A stretch of DNA of 64,000 nt from Malurus cyaneus samueli. Lineage: Eukaryota > Chordata > Aves > Passeriformes > Maluridae. Below are positions 1-10,627 of the stretch, one piece after another. The stretch is from the NCBI GenBank assembly GCA_009741485.1, contig CM019236.1:46996245-47060244 (forward strand), written 5' to 3'. Positions within the stretch are counted from its first letter, which is position 1, and each line of letters opens with the position of its first letter. A model generated the notes under the pieces. The model did not search any database. It was not told the DNA's origin and saw only the letters and a program-made list of their open reading frames with translations. The translations under genes and the position numbers were made by a program.

Positions 1-2840
1 GGTGATCCCCTGAAGCTTTACTGAAGAAGTGACGACTTCGAGTTTGACTTCTGGCATTTTTCACTGCTTGCACTAGTGCTAAATGCCCTGAGGCCACTTT
101 TGAGGGTTGTTTGACAATTTCAAGTGACAGCTGCAGTGCAAAGAGGGCAGAATTGATAATCCATGATTTCACACCACCACTCTCCAAACATGACCATGGT
201 AATCCGGTGCAGGCAGAAACATGTTAGAACTAAACTAAACGAAGACTTTGGAAGCTCCAGTGGGTACATAGATGCCAGTTCTAGAGACTGAAGACTCATC
301 TATCACTGTATTTCTGGAACTGATGTTTTTATGCACAAATCTGCTAAATATAGCTTCTTCCAGCCTTCCACAACATAAATGACAAGGGCAACAGCACAGG
401 CTTGCATTTATGAAGAAGTTACTGACATTGGGTAAGATTATTACCTCAGGATACATGGCTGCTTGTGAGACATTTTAGTTGCAACTGGAGTGAAAAAAGA
501 GAATTGAGGAGTATTTTACTCAGATAGGTTTTGCCCTATCTATGGTAGTCCACCATGGTCAGTACAAAAATGCTCCTGGGAAATACCTTGGACTAGAAAC
601 AATCTTCTTGATTGATGAACATCATTATTTAACTATGCACAATGATACATACCGAATAATTATAGTCCACAAACTAAATGTGCACATTCTAAATTCATTT
701 CAGTGCAAGACCTAATGAGACTGTCCTTGGCAGTATGCATCCCCAGAATCAGTTTAGCTGTACCTGTACGTCAATTAATCTCAGATTCATTACTCTCATT
801 GACAAAAGTCCCTCCAGGCTAGCCATGCCAAAGCTGCATGATTCAGGGGATTTTCTGTTATGATTGTTGCCAGGTGACAACTCAAGTGTGCTCCCCTCTG
901 TCGGCAAGGAAAGATTACCAAAGAGAATTTAGATCACATGTCACACTCAGATTTTTTTCCCTAAGTAGCAGAGTAGTTTGAAGGAGGCGTAATGTCTTCC
1001 AGAAATTTAAGAGGTATTTGCAGAGGAAACTTGGGAATAACCCAGGACCTGCCCTTTTTCCCTGCTCCTTTGGAATTGAGCCCCCACAAGGATGGAGGGA
1101 AGGCAGCACTGTTCTTCCTGTCTATAAGAGGCTGTTCTGCAGGCTCTGCACTGCTGTGGAGCCATTTGCTCCAGCCTTTCCTTTTCTGCATATTCAGTTG
1201 CAGAAGAATCACAGCGCAACTCTCACTTAGGGAAATGAACTAAGTTCAGTATAATCTTTTCAAAGAGGAGTATGATATTTATTTACACAGTCATTAGGCA
1301 AGTAGGTTTTACGCTCTCACTTTCTGACACTCACAAACTCATAAAGTTGCAAATATGTTAATCCATTTGATCTGTACACAGAGGGCAAGGAGCACTTGCT
1401 GCAAGTCCTCATCAGATTATTGTGGTTGGTTTTGATAGGATACAGCAAGTCAATTTTTGGATGTTCCTTTCATATCCTTAACAAATTATCAGTTTGCTTT
1501 GGGTTCATGCTTACTTCATCTTTCATAAATCTTACATCACATTGCTGCTCATTATCTATTTTTCCTTGTGTGAAATATGTTTGAGGTGTCTGTTTTCACT
1601 AGTCTAATAACAAAAAGATGGGTTTCTGGGATGTTCCACAACCTTCTAGTCACCCTGCAGGTGTGTAGATTGCAGGGTCATCAAGAGTACGAGACTGGTT
1701 GTTGTGACAAAAACATCACTTCCCTTGATTTTGCTGCTACAAGTGGTGTCCTGAGAGAGATATGTGTTTCTTTTGGTATTCACAGATGTAGTGTCACCCA
1801 TTTTTCATGCCTTCTTTAGATTTTTTTTCGCCATCAGTCTTTACAAGCTAATGTTCTGTATATCTGAGGGGTTTGTTGTGCTCTGAGATTTTAGTGCTGG
1901 GTACACATTTCAAACCTAATTGCTAGTGGTCCCTGAGGACAAGAACTTGGAAAAACATCTTCTGAGGCCCTTAGGAAGACGACTGTGCCAAAACTTTTAT
2001 TGAGTTCCTTGCATGCTAGTTCATTTCCAGAATCTATAAGCAGCGCTTCCCTAAGAAGTAAATAGTGTCTGGGGAGTGTGGCTGATCACGGGACAGGAAG
2101 GGTAACTGGGAATATCCAGACATAAGGCAAAGGAATAATGACCCAAAAAGTGCCCTGTGCTATCAGGTATGGAAAGTAAAGTTTTCTCCCCGCTGACCCG
2201 AGTAGCAGTTAAACTATTTTTATCTGTACTGTTGTTTAAACAGAAAGAGGCAGGAATGGAAAAATCAATGATAAGCTTGTTCTGCATCATGTTCTGGAAG
2301 GTAATACCTCATACAATTATTTAGTACCTTTTAAGAAAGACCTAAGAGATCTCTGCAAAATGGACTTTTCAAGATTATGAATCAGACAGATTGCTGGCAA
2401 GCACAATTATGTGCTCACAGGCTGCAACTGTGAATCTTTACAAGGTCAATATTGACTTTCTTACTCTTTGTTCCGTGCTGCTAAAACCCATCCTTCCACT
2501 CTGCTGGGTGTCAGCAAGACAGCTGGGAAGTATGACTTGAAGAGAAAAAGGATGAGAATGAAGCAAAATTCTTGCAAAAATTTGCTCACATTTATCAGGC
2601 CTTCCAACTGTTACAGCCTTACCTAAATGCAGCTACTGTGCCTCTGCTGTTTCAAAAATGAGTTTTTATGTGAGCCAAAGTGTTTCTACTTGGCCGCAGA
2701 AGAAACAAATCAAAGTTTCTGAAATGTCTAACACTTCCAACACTTCTCTTCACAAAACTACACTGAAAAAATATTTTGCAAAGATTCTTGGGAGATAAGG
2801 GGTTATTCTCATCTTTCACCACTGAACAACAGATATCCCT
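1..2840. other. Single-copy non-coding DNA, no gene recognised
   Basis: All six frames are broken by frequent stops. The longest open frames are about 60-85 codons and none resembles a protein I know. Base composition is typical AT-rich vertebrate intergenic or intronic DNA. No repeat family or RNA gene was recognised here. Confidence 0.7.
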
Positions 2841-2955
2841 GGGGTTAGGACAGCAGACTCTAGTCTGGTCTGCATTCTTGACAGTATGAAATCTTCTGTG
2901 GCCTTCAGCAAATCTGGGTTCAGCCCCAGTGTCTCAGTTCCTCTGCCAAAGATCA
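2841..2955 (+). mobile_element. MIR-like ancient SINE fragment
   Basis: The stretch reads like a decayed MIR (tRNA-derived SINE found across amniotes). It contains 'ggttaggacagcagactct' followed by 'agtctggtctgc', which aligns with the MIR 5' half. It ends in 'cagtgtctcagttcctc', which resembles the MIR 'tgcctcagtttcctc' core. The order and spacing of these two blocks fit the family, but divergence is high and the match is made by eye. It is non-coding and presumably inert. Confidence 0.5.
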
Positions 2956-5460
2956 TCAAGGCTGTCGGTGTTTTGTCTAGACTTACTTTCAGTGCTGATA
3001 TCTGCACCTTCTGGTGTTAACTAGGCTTTCTGCTGGGTTGGTGGCAGTGCTGAACTAAAGCCACAGAAAGAGGTTTGTTAAGAGATATGCATTTTGTTAC
3101 ATTGGCTTATGTAACTGGAAAATGCATATAAACTTACAAATGAACTCACACCTCAATGCTAAGGGAGACTTGAAAAACTTCGAGCTAAAAATCGAGAAAA
3201 GTAACTTCCCATTTAAAAATTAGTTGCATGAGTGGCGGAAGTTACACCCACAGAAAAAGGAATTAGTAGCTGTGGAAGTGAAAAATTACCATCTCCTACA
3301 GAAAGGAAAAGAAGAGAAAAGAAATATCTAGAGAATGGAAACATACCCTCCATTCAGATTTCTCATTTTCTGGGTAATTCTGGGATAACATTTCTCTTTC
3401 AGTACATTTTCCATTCATGAAATAAAAATAGTAAGGACTTGGTAATGTACTGCAAATAAAAGAAACCATAGAATAAATTTTTTTCCTTCAATGATTCATT
3501 TGAGTATTGAAACTAGTAATTGCGATCTTTATGTTTGGGAATGGTGTCTAATGGCATCCTGAAAAAATGAGAACTTGGATTATTTTTATAGGAAAAAACA
3601 CCTTAGTAGGTGGTTGACAAGAAGTGCTTGTAGTCTCCTGATCTATTTTTAAATGTTGGGAATTTCATGCCTATGGTGCCAGATGAACTTATGAGAACCT
3701 GTGAGATCTTCCTCTTAAGAATTTTTGTTTAATTTGAAGGGGTGATGATTTAAAAAATGTCAATCTTTAACTATAATTTTACCAGACAAAAACTTGCGTT
3801 CTCATGGTTATACTCTCTTTTCCTTGTTCCTTTACTATATTTTGGAATTTCTTCTTTCCAAAATGATGTCCAAGCTTTGCCAGGTGGCTTCCCCAGGAAA
3901 AAAATTTGCCAGAAAATGTCATAATGGTTGAACAGAATCGATTTACATGTGCCATCCCTGAAGACTACACCCTGTTCATCTTTAGGTTAGGGGTATAGCT
4001 GTTGCCAAAGACACCAGGTTCCTATAATTATAATAAAAGTAAGCTAGTTTGGTAAATGAGAACACATTATTGATCACCTTGTGGAAAGAAAAAAGAGGTA
4101 TTTGAAGGCAGGCTCTACTACAGGCCAATGCAAATACATTGGATATAAACATGGGGCAATTGCCAAGCCACTGGGGGCTAATTCCTCAGTTATGGTTTCT
4201 CCAAGCTGGAGGTGCCTAATGAAGCATGGCAGAGCCTAATTCATTCAGAGCATGATCTCAAAGCATTTCAGCTAAAACTCAGTCAGCTAGAACAATCAAA
4301 TCTGCTGGAAAACAGTCCCTGGGCTGCTCACAGGGCAATTTACTGTGTTATTGCCTATGTTTAGATGATTTGCAGAATAAACCTGCTGGTGCGCTGTGGG
4401 TGGTACTGTCTGTCCTCAGGGGCTCTGTGGAGGATGGTGGAGGTGCTGGAAGGCCAAGGAGGTGCTTTGGGTGTCTGGTCCCTCACCTTCTTTCTGTCTG
4501 TGCTGTGCCTGGATACGCCAGGTGGTGCAGCGACCTGCCAGCTCTGCTTTGCCACAGGAAATCCTGTGCCTTTCCAGGCATCAGGACAAGGCCTTGCCCA
4601 TGCCAAATGATCCAGCTCTTCTGCCTCACTAGTAACTCCTGATCACTGTGCTGGATAGGAGTTCTGAAGGATCAGTCCCAGACCTTGCACTTCAAATGGC
4701 ATCATCAAGGCTCAGAGAGAGTGTTTCCGTCTACATTCACTGTCTTGCATATAATGCAAATTACTTCTGACTCTTTATGATACAAACAAGATTATTCCGG
4801 AGCAAATAGATTTGGAGCGAACCCAGTTTTCTACAGCAAAGTGGCAATTTCTCAGTATACTCACACAAATTTTGGATTGTGCACTGTCATGCTGTTATTT
4901 ACTTGGTCAAGAGCCAGGAGAGCAGTATAATTACATTGACTGGAAACTACATTATAGGAAATGGGACAAGCTTCAATGTGACAAATCACCTCCAGAATCA
5001 GATATGCAAGTGAGAGCTATTGCAGCCTGTAACTATTGCAATAAAAAAAAAATCCCATATTTCATTCTAGGATAATGCATAGCTGCTGGTCAGGATGACC
5101 TCCATACATAGATTATATTCTATTAAAAGTTGAGATGGTCATGAAAATACTCTCACATGCCTAACATAAAACACACAACAGTAAGCATATAAAACATGCT
5201 TTCATGAAAGAGAAGTTGCTTTATCTGAAAGAATTAAGACCAGAGCTTTATTGTCTTTACATTACATGGACAAGAGTTTATGTTATTTTCTTGTAAGACC
5301 AATTTGAGCAAATTCTGTTAATTCTGATCTTCAAGATGACTCACTGGATTGTAGTAGAGTGTCTGCATGTGACAAAGATAAATTTGTGTTATAATATGCA
5401 TTATAATTTCAAAATTGCAATTGCATCCTCATCTCATGTCACACCTTCCTACTTCTTCAA
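2956..5460. other. Single-copy non-coding DNA
   Basis: No gene or repeat family was recognised. A slightly GC-richer patch at about 4,370-4,640 is open in several overlapping frames on both strands (80-90 codons). None has a recognisable domain or flanking splice signals that would mark an exon. Being open in many frames at once reflects composition, not coding. Confidence 0.65.
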
Positions 5461-5700
5461 ATCATAGAATTATGCAATCATTATTAATGCTGGAAAGGAC
5501 CTTCAAGATCATTGAATCCAACCTTTGGCCAAAAACCATCATGTCAATTAGACCATGGCACTGAGTATCATGTCCAGCCTTTCCTTAAACTCCTCCAAGA
5601 ACAGAGACTCCACCACCTCCCTGGGCAGCCTGTTCCAATGCCTGACCACGCTTTCACTGAAGATATTCTTCCTGAAAGAAGGGGAATACAAACGCATTTC
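5461..5700 (-). mobile_element. CR1 LINE 3' fragment
   Basis: This is a 5'-truncated CR1 non-LTR retrotransposon on the minus strand. On the plus strand it opens with the reverse-complemented CR1 tail ('atcatagaattat') and then 'ggaaaggaccttcaagatc'. The minus-strand frame (stop near 5,548) encodes the end of the CR1 ORF2 protein, with the motif HWNRLPREVVES and a C-terminal FKERLDMILSAMV, the usual end of CR1 reverse transcriptase. Only the last 60 or so codons are recognisable. The left boundary is good because CR1 3' ends are fixed; the upstream (right) limit is approximate. It is a dead fragment. Confidence 0.88.
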
Positions 5701-8133
5701 CTGAGAGGAGAAACAATTGCCATCCACAAATGACATAAAAGGATCTATGGAAAACACACAAACCTTGAAAGAGTTGGAGGCTTTTATTCTTAGTTGTAGG
5801 AAGAGCAATAAAACTTGTAACTTTGCAAAGAGGATGCTATGTCAGAGAAGATAATACTTGACCATACACTTACATGTAATTGGAATACTTTAAAATAAAA
5901 GATCATGCACTTTAGGAGACAAGGAAGTAAGAGGAGATTCTGTCTGATAGTTAAACTTCACAGATTTTGGCAGAAGTTCAAAATAATGGTTGCTTGAAGT
6001 TAGGGTGTTAGTTGAAATGTGTGCTGTTAGGTTTCTGAGCGATTCAGAAATGTGAGCTGCTTTAGGACCCTAATGTTGGTGTAAATATCCAACTTAACAT
6101 ATCAGGTAAAATGTGAACTGTGCTCAGCTCTGACAAGCAGCAAGAAAGGGAGGAAAGAAAAATAGCACACCCTCACCTTTGACTTTTGGCTTTAGACTCC
6201 TTCATGTTAGATAACTCAGTCCTCCAAGGGAATGTCAAGACATTCCATCTGGCCAATTACATTTCATATATTTTTTCCAGTTAACAAGATCTGCAATGCC
6301 ATGTCCTCCAGGGATTTCTCTCTATTATGATGTGACAGATTAGACTATATACTGTGAAATATAGGATAGAATTTCTTCTATATTGAAAGTTGCAATGACA
6401 TGTTTTGAACCAGAGTTGTAATTAAATTTTGACTTGGTTTGATATTTAGATTGAAATGGGGCCACTATATAAACCAAGCTGGAAGAATGTAACTATCTGA
6501 GTTCAATAATGGAGTCACAGGGTTAACTTTATGAAAACTGTTATGCAGAAAACATAATCTGTCAAGGCAGCAAGACCAAGCAGAAATAGATTTCCAGAAT
6601 ACTTGAGAGGTAAAAATTCCATATGGAGAAGACTGGCGAAGTATCAAATAATTTGCCTATGAAATATTAAAAGTACGCAAGAAGTAGACTCTTTTTTAAG
6701 CTGAGCAGGTCTCAGGGTGTTTGTGTACTATAGCAACTGCTGAAAAAGGATTTAGCCCTAAAGATAATTGGGTTATGACCCAGGTCCATTGTACTAAATT
6801 TCTTCCTGTTGGTGTGTATCCTAAATCAGATTTAAATGTATGTGGGTAGCATGCTGGATGAATCCAGGAAGACACTTAAGAGTAAACCAGATTTTGAGTT
6901 ACCATTGTGTTATTTCTTCATTTTTTTTTTTTAAATTTAAACAGAATTGTCTGTTAAATTTAATTTTAAGATCAGTTGGTTTTCTTTTTTTTTTTTTTTC
7001 CCTGTGACATTGTAGGTAGATTTATAAATCTGGAACCAGTGGTTTGCTGTTGAAGATAGATATTTGGGACTATTCTTGGTAACTGAAGGCAATACACTTA
7101 TCATTCTTATGGCACCTTTTACTAAATGGAACATTCTTAAGACAAATACTCTAATACTTGCTCTCATTTTGTCACGTTTCTGCTGATCAAGTCTTCTGTC
7201 TGACTTTGTTCCTTTTAGAAGGATTAATTTAATTCAAATAATCACCTTTTCATTTTTAAGCTGCAGTGCGCTTTTCCTACCCATTTTCTTCCTGGACTAT
7301 TAATTTATTCATCCAGGTGCCTCTGCATATAGCCTGCCAGAGATCATGTCAAACGTCTCCAGAAACTTTTACAATTAACAGTTGTAGCTGTTTAGCAAGT
7401 GACTATCATTAGTAGCCTATGAGTTCAGGTTACTTAATTAGTTACAACCAATTAACCAGTAGGTTGTTCTTCTCTTGTGTGCAATTTGTAATTGAGTGAA
7501 GCAGCTTTTCCCTCACCCATTTAAAAGCCTGTTGTGGATTGCTGTGCTTGGATGATTATTACCTACCTGGTCAGAGATCCGTAGCAGGCACTGGATCCTG
7601 CCGTGGCAGGGGATGCTGGAGAGGATTCCTCTGATGGCAGGCAGGCCAGCACCAGCACAATACCCTTCGCAAGCAGATCAGAGCTTGAGGCTCACTGTGA
7701 TGTACAAGGCATTGCTGGGAGAGTCACCTTTTTCCCCTTGAACTGAGTGGATTTATGATAAAACCAAGAGCTTTATCTTCCCATGCGTTTATGATAAAAA
7801 TTACTTTAAACCAGCTCATTAAAATGCCATTGTGCTGCAACAGAAGCTCCATTTTTTTTTTTTCCTGGGCAGATTGAAAAGATCAGACTTATCAGATCTG
7901 TGCAGGCACTAGAGAGAGAGGAGACTGATGCCTCTGGGGTGTGCTCCTCCCTGCCTCAGAGAGCACGTCAGACAGAGGAAGAAAGAGAGGGCTCCGGGGA
8001 GTTCTTATTTCTGCCTTTCAGAGGCAGCTTGTAAGAAAAACTGAGACAGACTTTTAAGCCTGTAGTGATAAAACAAGGGGTGGTGGGTTTAAACTAATTT
8101 AAACTAATTTATTTTTTATGATGATTGTGCTAA
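5701..8133. other. Single-copy non-coding DNA with T tracts
   Basis: No gene was recognised. The stretch has mononucleotide T runs near 6,919, 6,984 and 7,851. It also has an AT-rich block at about 7,380-7,500 with several TAATTA/CAATTA cores (for example 'cttaattagttacaacc'). Such clusters can occur in developmental enhancers, but there is no direct evidence of function here. Confidence 0.6.
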
Positions 8134-8328
8134 AACACAGGAACAGGTTTCCCAGAGAGGTATTATATGCCCCATCCCTGAACACACTCAGAGACGTAGG
8201 TCGAATGGGGCTCTGAGCAACATGTTCAAACTGAAGATATCCCTGCTCACTGCAGAAGAGTTTGGACTAGATCATCTTTAAAGGTCTCTTCCAACTCAAA
8301 CTCCTCTGTGATTCCACAATTCTGGGAT
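8134..8328 (+). mobile_element. CR1 LINE 3' fragment
   Basis: This is the 3' end of a CR1 element on the plus strand. It opens with 'aggaacaggtttcccagag', equivalent to the conserved 'ggaacaggttgcccagag'. It runs through 'tggactagatcatctttaa' and 'ggtctcttccaactcaaa', and ends in a decayed tail of the 'tctgtgattcc' type. About 195 bases of the 3' UTR and last ORF2 codons survive. It is 5'-truncated like most CR1 copies and does not encode protein. Confidence 0.88.
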
Positions 8329-9239
8329 CTTCCCCTCCGAAGTCTTCATTCTAAATTTCTCTGCTGTTTTGAGAAGTCCCCTGTTACCGAAGAAGTCTTT
8401 TCCTAAAAATGGCTGTAGGATCTCCCACATTTATTTCTTGTAGGAGCCTGAAATTGAAATTCCTGTAAGAGGACATTATGCTTGCTTGAAGATGTCCAGT
8501 TTCTGTCTGCTAATTTAGATTGAACAAGCCTTCCCCTACCCAGTGAAATACTGATTTCTGAACAAAGCTGAAATGCTAGTGCTTTGATTTAACCAGGTAT
8601 TTAATGTGCAAACTTAGAAAAGCATTTTCTAGTGCCAGAAATTTATTGTGGTAGATGTTTGATGAGATTCTGCAGACTGCAGTCCTTTTTCTGGGGAATA
8701 CTGCACAATAAAGAATAACAAACAGAAATTATTGAATACAGGTAAATTTTAATCAACAGCACTTGTGTGCTGAACATATGTTGAAAAAGGGTTTATTTAT
8801 GAAGGTTCACCTGCGACTTGTTTGTGAATGTTCACCTGAGATTTGAACATAGCAATCTAAATGAACATTGCTGTTCTTAATGTGTGCCAGTTCATCAAGA
8901 TTTCTGAGCACAGATGGGGAACAGCAAGAGAAGCTTCCTTGTAGCATCAAATACCAGTTTTATTAGTATGCTATGAAGCTGGTTGATCTTTAAAGCAAAG
9001 TAAATCTCTGAAGAGAAGAGTGAAATTAAAAAATTGTGAATAATCACAATGGTGTTTTTATGTGCTATGCCTGTAGAAAGGCTGGATAAATGATGGTTGT
9101 TCATTTCTTACTTCAAGAGAGTCAGAACTTGACTGAAACCAAAGAAACATTGCTGCCTTGTATGAAGTAACCTCATAACTTTCTTCTTTGTATTTCCCAG
9201 CATATTATTTGCGTGGTATCTGCCTTACTTCAGCTCTTC
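8329..9239. other. Single-copy non-coding DNA
   Basis: It lies between a CR1 fragment and the LTR element. It holds only short open frames (up to about 70 codons) with no recognisable product, and no repeat family was recognised. Confidence 0.65.
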
Positions 9240-9244
9240 ATAGC
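9240..9244. repeat. Left target-site duplication (ATAGC) of LTR element
   Basis: The five bases ATAGC directly precede the LTR start at 9,245 and recur directly after the element end at 10,622. A 5-bp duplication is usual for ERVL-type (class III) and some other ERVs. Confidence 0.7.
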
Positions 9245-9848
9245 TGTCATGGTTTTACTTAGTCCAATTTTTGGTGGTGGGGGGATGCGACTAAGAAACC
9301 ACAAAGATGGCTCCTAGGACGAAGTTCTAGAAACTTTCTTCTTCTTCTCCAGCAAAAGGAGCCCAACCCCCTGTATTTTAGAGCCAATCCATCATGGCTC
9401 TGAGGGTGATGGACAGGCTGATCATCAGGCCTGGGCCAATTGCACAGGTTGGTTACAACTCTGTGATGACGTATTGTCCTGTACTTAAAAAGAATTCAAA
9501 ACAAGATAGGGGCGGCCACCATGTAGCTTTAAGGTTGTTAGTATGTAGTTTTAGTATCATGCACTGAGGGAAAACAGAGCAGGAGGGTGAGGAGATGTAA
9601 GAAGAAAAATGGAGACTCAAGATCACAAGTAAGGAGAAGATGGGATGAGTTGCTGTGCTCTGCTGTGGTTCTCGAGCATGGAGAAAATAAGTGTTCTTGA
9701 AAGGACTATTTCATCAATGAGAGACCTGAATAGAAAAAGGATAGCGACCTTGCTTTGAGGGGAAAAAAAAACCCTGGCCTTTGAGGACTGGACTAAACTG
9801 CCAAAAAGGGGGAAGAGGCTTCGCCCTCCACGACGTTTGAAACGAGCT

Positions 9849-9948
9849 GATGCTGAGAAGAAACTGTGCTCTGCGCGGAGGAGGAGATGCCCGCACCCTA
9901 CGTCTGAAGTAAGTGGATGCTTAGAAGAAGCTGTGCTCTGCCAGGAGG
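9849..9948 (+). repeat. 67-bp period internal repeat within LTR
   Basis: Two related blocks, 9,849-9,881 and 9,916-9,948, share 'gatgct.agaagaa.ctgtgctctg' followed by a G-rich end, 67 bases apart. A shorter related piece, 'gctgtgctctgctgtgg', lies near 9,651. This looks like an internal tandem duplication of the LTR leader. Confidence 0.6.
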
Positions 9949-10354
9949 TTTGTGATAGTGGTCTTATGCTGCTGAAACAACAGACTTTGGCCTTGAAGGA
10001 CATTCTTTCTTTTCTCCTACGAGGTAAAGAAAATACTCCCTCGCCACCAGCAGTTATACACTGACTGCTCTTGGGAAAAAGACTTCCACAGCTTGGAGCT
10101 GTAAGAACACTTCTCCTATGATGCTGGACAACAACTGTAATGAGTGGTTTGATCTATGTTAGACTTTCATTCCTGTCCCCTGTGTGTGAGGGAAAACATG
10201 GGGGATGGAGAGGGAGGACCTGGGAAAGAGACAGGTCCCGGAAAGGATAACAGGTGTCTTAAAATGTCCGTTTTTATTTTTTTCTTCTCCTTGTAAATTT
10301 GTCCCTCTCTCTGTTCCCCTCCCCAGTGCCGTAATATTCTTATTAGTTTGTAGT

Positions 10355-10360
10355 AATAAA
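10355..10360 (+). terminator. LTR polyadenylation signal AATAAA
   Basis: A canonical AATAAA sits within the LTR, followed by 'tctattttgcaacttcag', a typical R/U5 context. It is about 210 bases before the LTR end. Confidence 0.65.
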
Positions 10361-10574
10361 TCTATTTTGCAACTTCAGTTATTCAGCCTGTCTGACTATT
10401 CTCTGGAGCGCATACGTATCTTTCTCTCAATTACGTTATGTTATCTGAAAGCCATATATTTTTGTGATAATTGGGCTTTTGCTCTCCTTTCTGCCTCTCT
10501 GGTGGGGGGAAGGGAGAGAATGTCGTGGGTGTAGTGCTTTTTGGCTTTCAGCACAGTCCAAACCACGGCATTTT

Positions 10575-10592
10575 TGGTGCCGAAACCTGGGA
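10575..10592 (+). other. Primer-binding site complementary to tRNA-Phe
   Basis: The sequence TGGTGCCGAAACCTGGGA begins four bases after the LTR terminal CA. It is complementary to the 3' 18 nucleotides of vertebrate tRNA-Phe including CCA, with one mismatch (T for C at position 14). The TGG start and the position just past the LTR are what a retroviral PBS requires. The tRNA assignment comes from recalled tRNA-Phe sequence, not a search. Confidence 0.75.
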
Positions 10593-10622
10593 TTGGGAAA
10601 AATCAGGTTTAAACCCACGACA

Positions 10623-10627
10623 ATAGC
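10623..10627. repeat. Right target-site duplication (ATAGC) of LTR element
   Basis: This copy of ATAGC follows the terminal 'cgaca' of the element and matches 9,240-9,244. It fixes the right boundary beyond the PBS, showing that the element ends about 50 bases after its LTR. Confidence 0.7.

Larger units (their letters stand above)
9245..10570 (+). repeat. 5' LTR of ERV, about 1.33 kb
   Basis: The LTR starts TGTCATGGTTTT and ends CCAAACCACGGCA, forming the imperfect TG...CA inverted termini of retroviral LTRs. A CRE-like TGACGTA lies at 9,467-9,473, followed by a weak TATA-like 'acttaaaaag' near 9,483, which would be the U3 promoter. The polyadenylation signal AATAAA is at 10,355-10,360. U5 would run from there to 10,570. 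The length is large for an LTR but matches a long-LTR family I recall from songbird genomes. The family name is not determined here. Confidence 0.75.
9245..10622 (+). mobile_element. Truncated endogenous retrovirus (LTR + PBS + 3' LTR remnant)
   Basis: This element is bounded by a 5-bp duplication (ATAGC at 9,240-9,244 and 10,623-10,627). It comprises one nearly complete LTR (9,245-10,570), four spacer bases, an 18-base primer-binding site matching the 3' end of tRNA-Phe, and about 30 bases ending 'aaacccacgaca'. That ending resembles the LTR terminus 'aaaccacggca'. The simplest reading is a provirus that lost its whole internal region and almost all of its 3' LTR by an internal deletion, not the usual LTR-LTR recombination, because a solo LTR would not retain a PBS. 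No gag, pol or env coding remains. Small open frames inside (for example near 9,623-10,003 minus) have no viral protein similarity that I can see. Confidence 0.75.

Noticed and set aside
4365..4642. Cluster of overlapping frames, possible exon
   Set aside because: Three plus frames and one minus frame are open together, which reflects GC composition. There is no domain and no convincing splice context.
9623..10003. 126-codon minus-strand frame in the ERV LTR
   Set aside because: It is antisense within the LTR, with no retroviral gene similarity that I can see.
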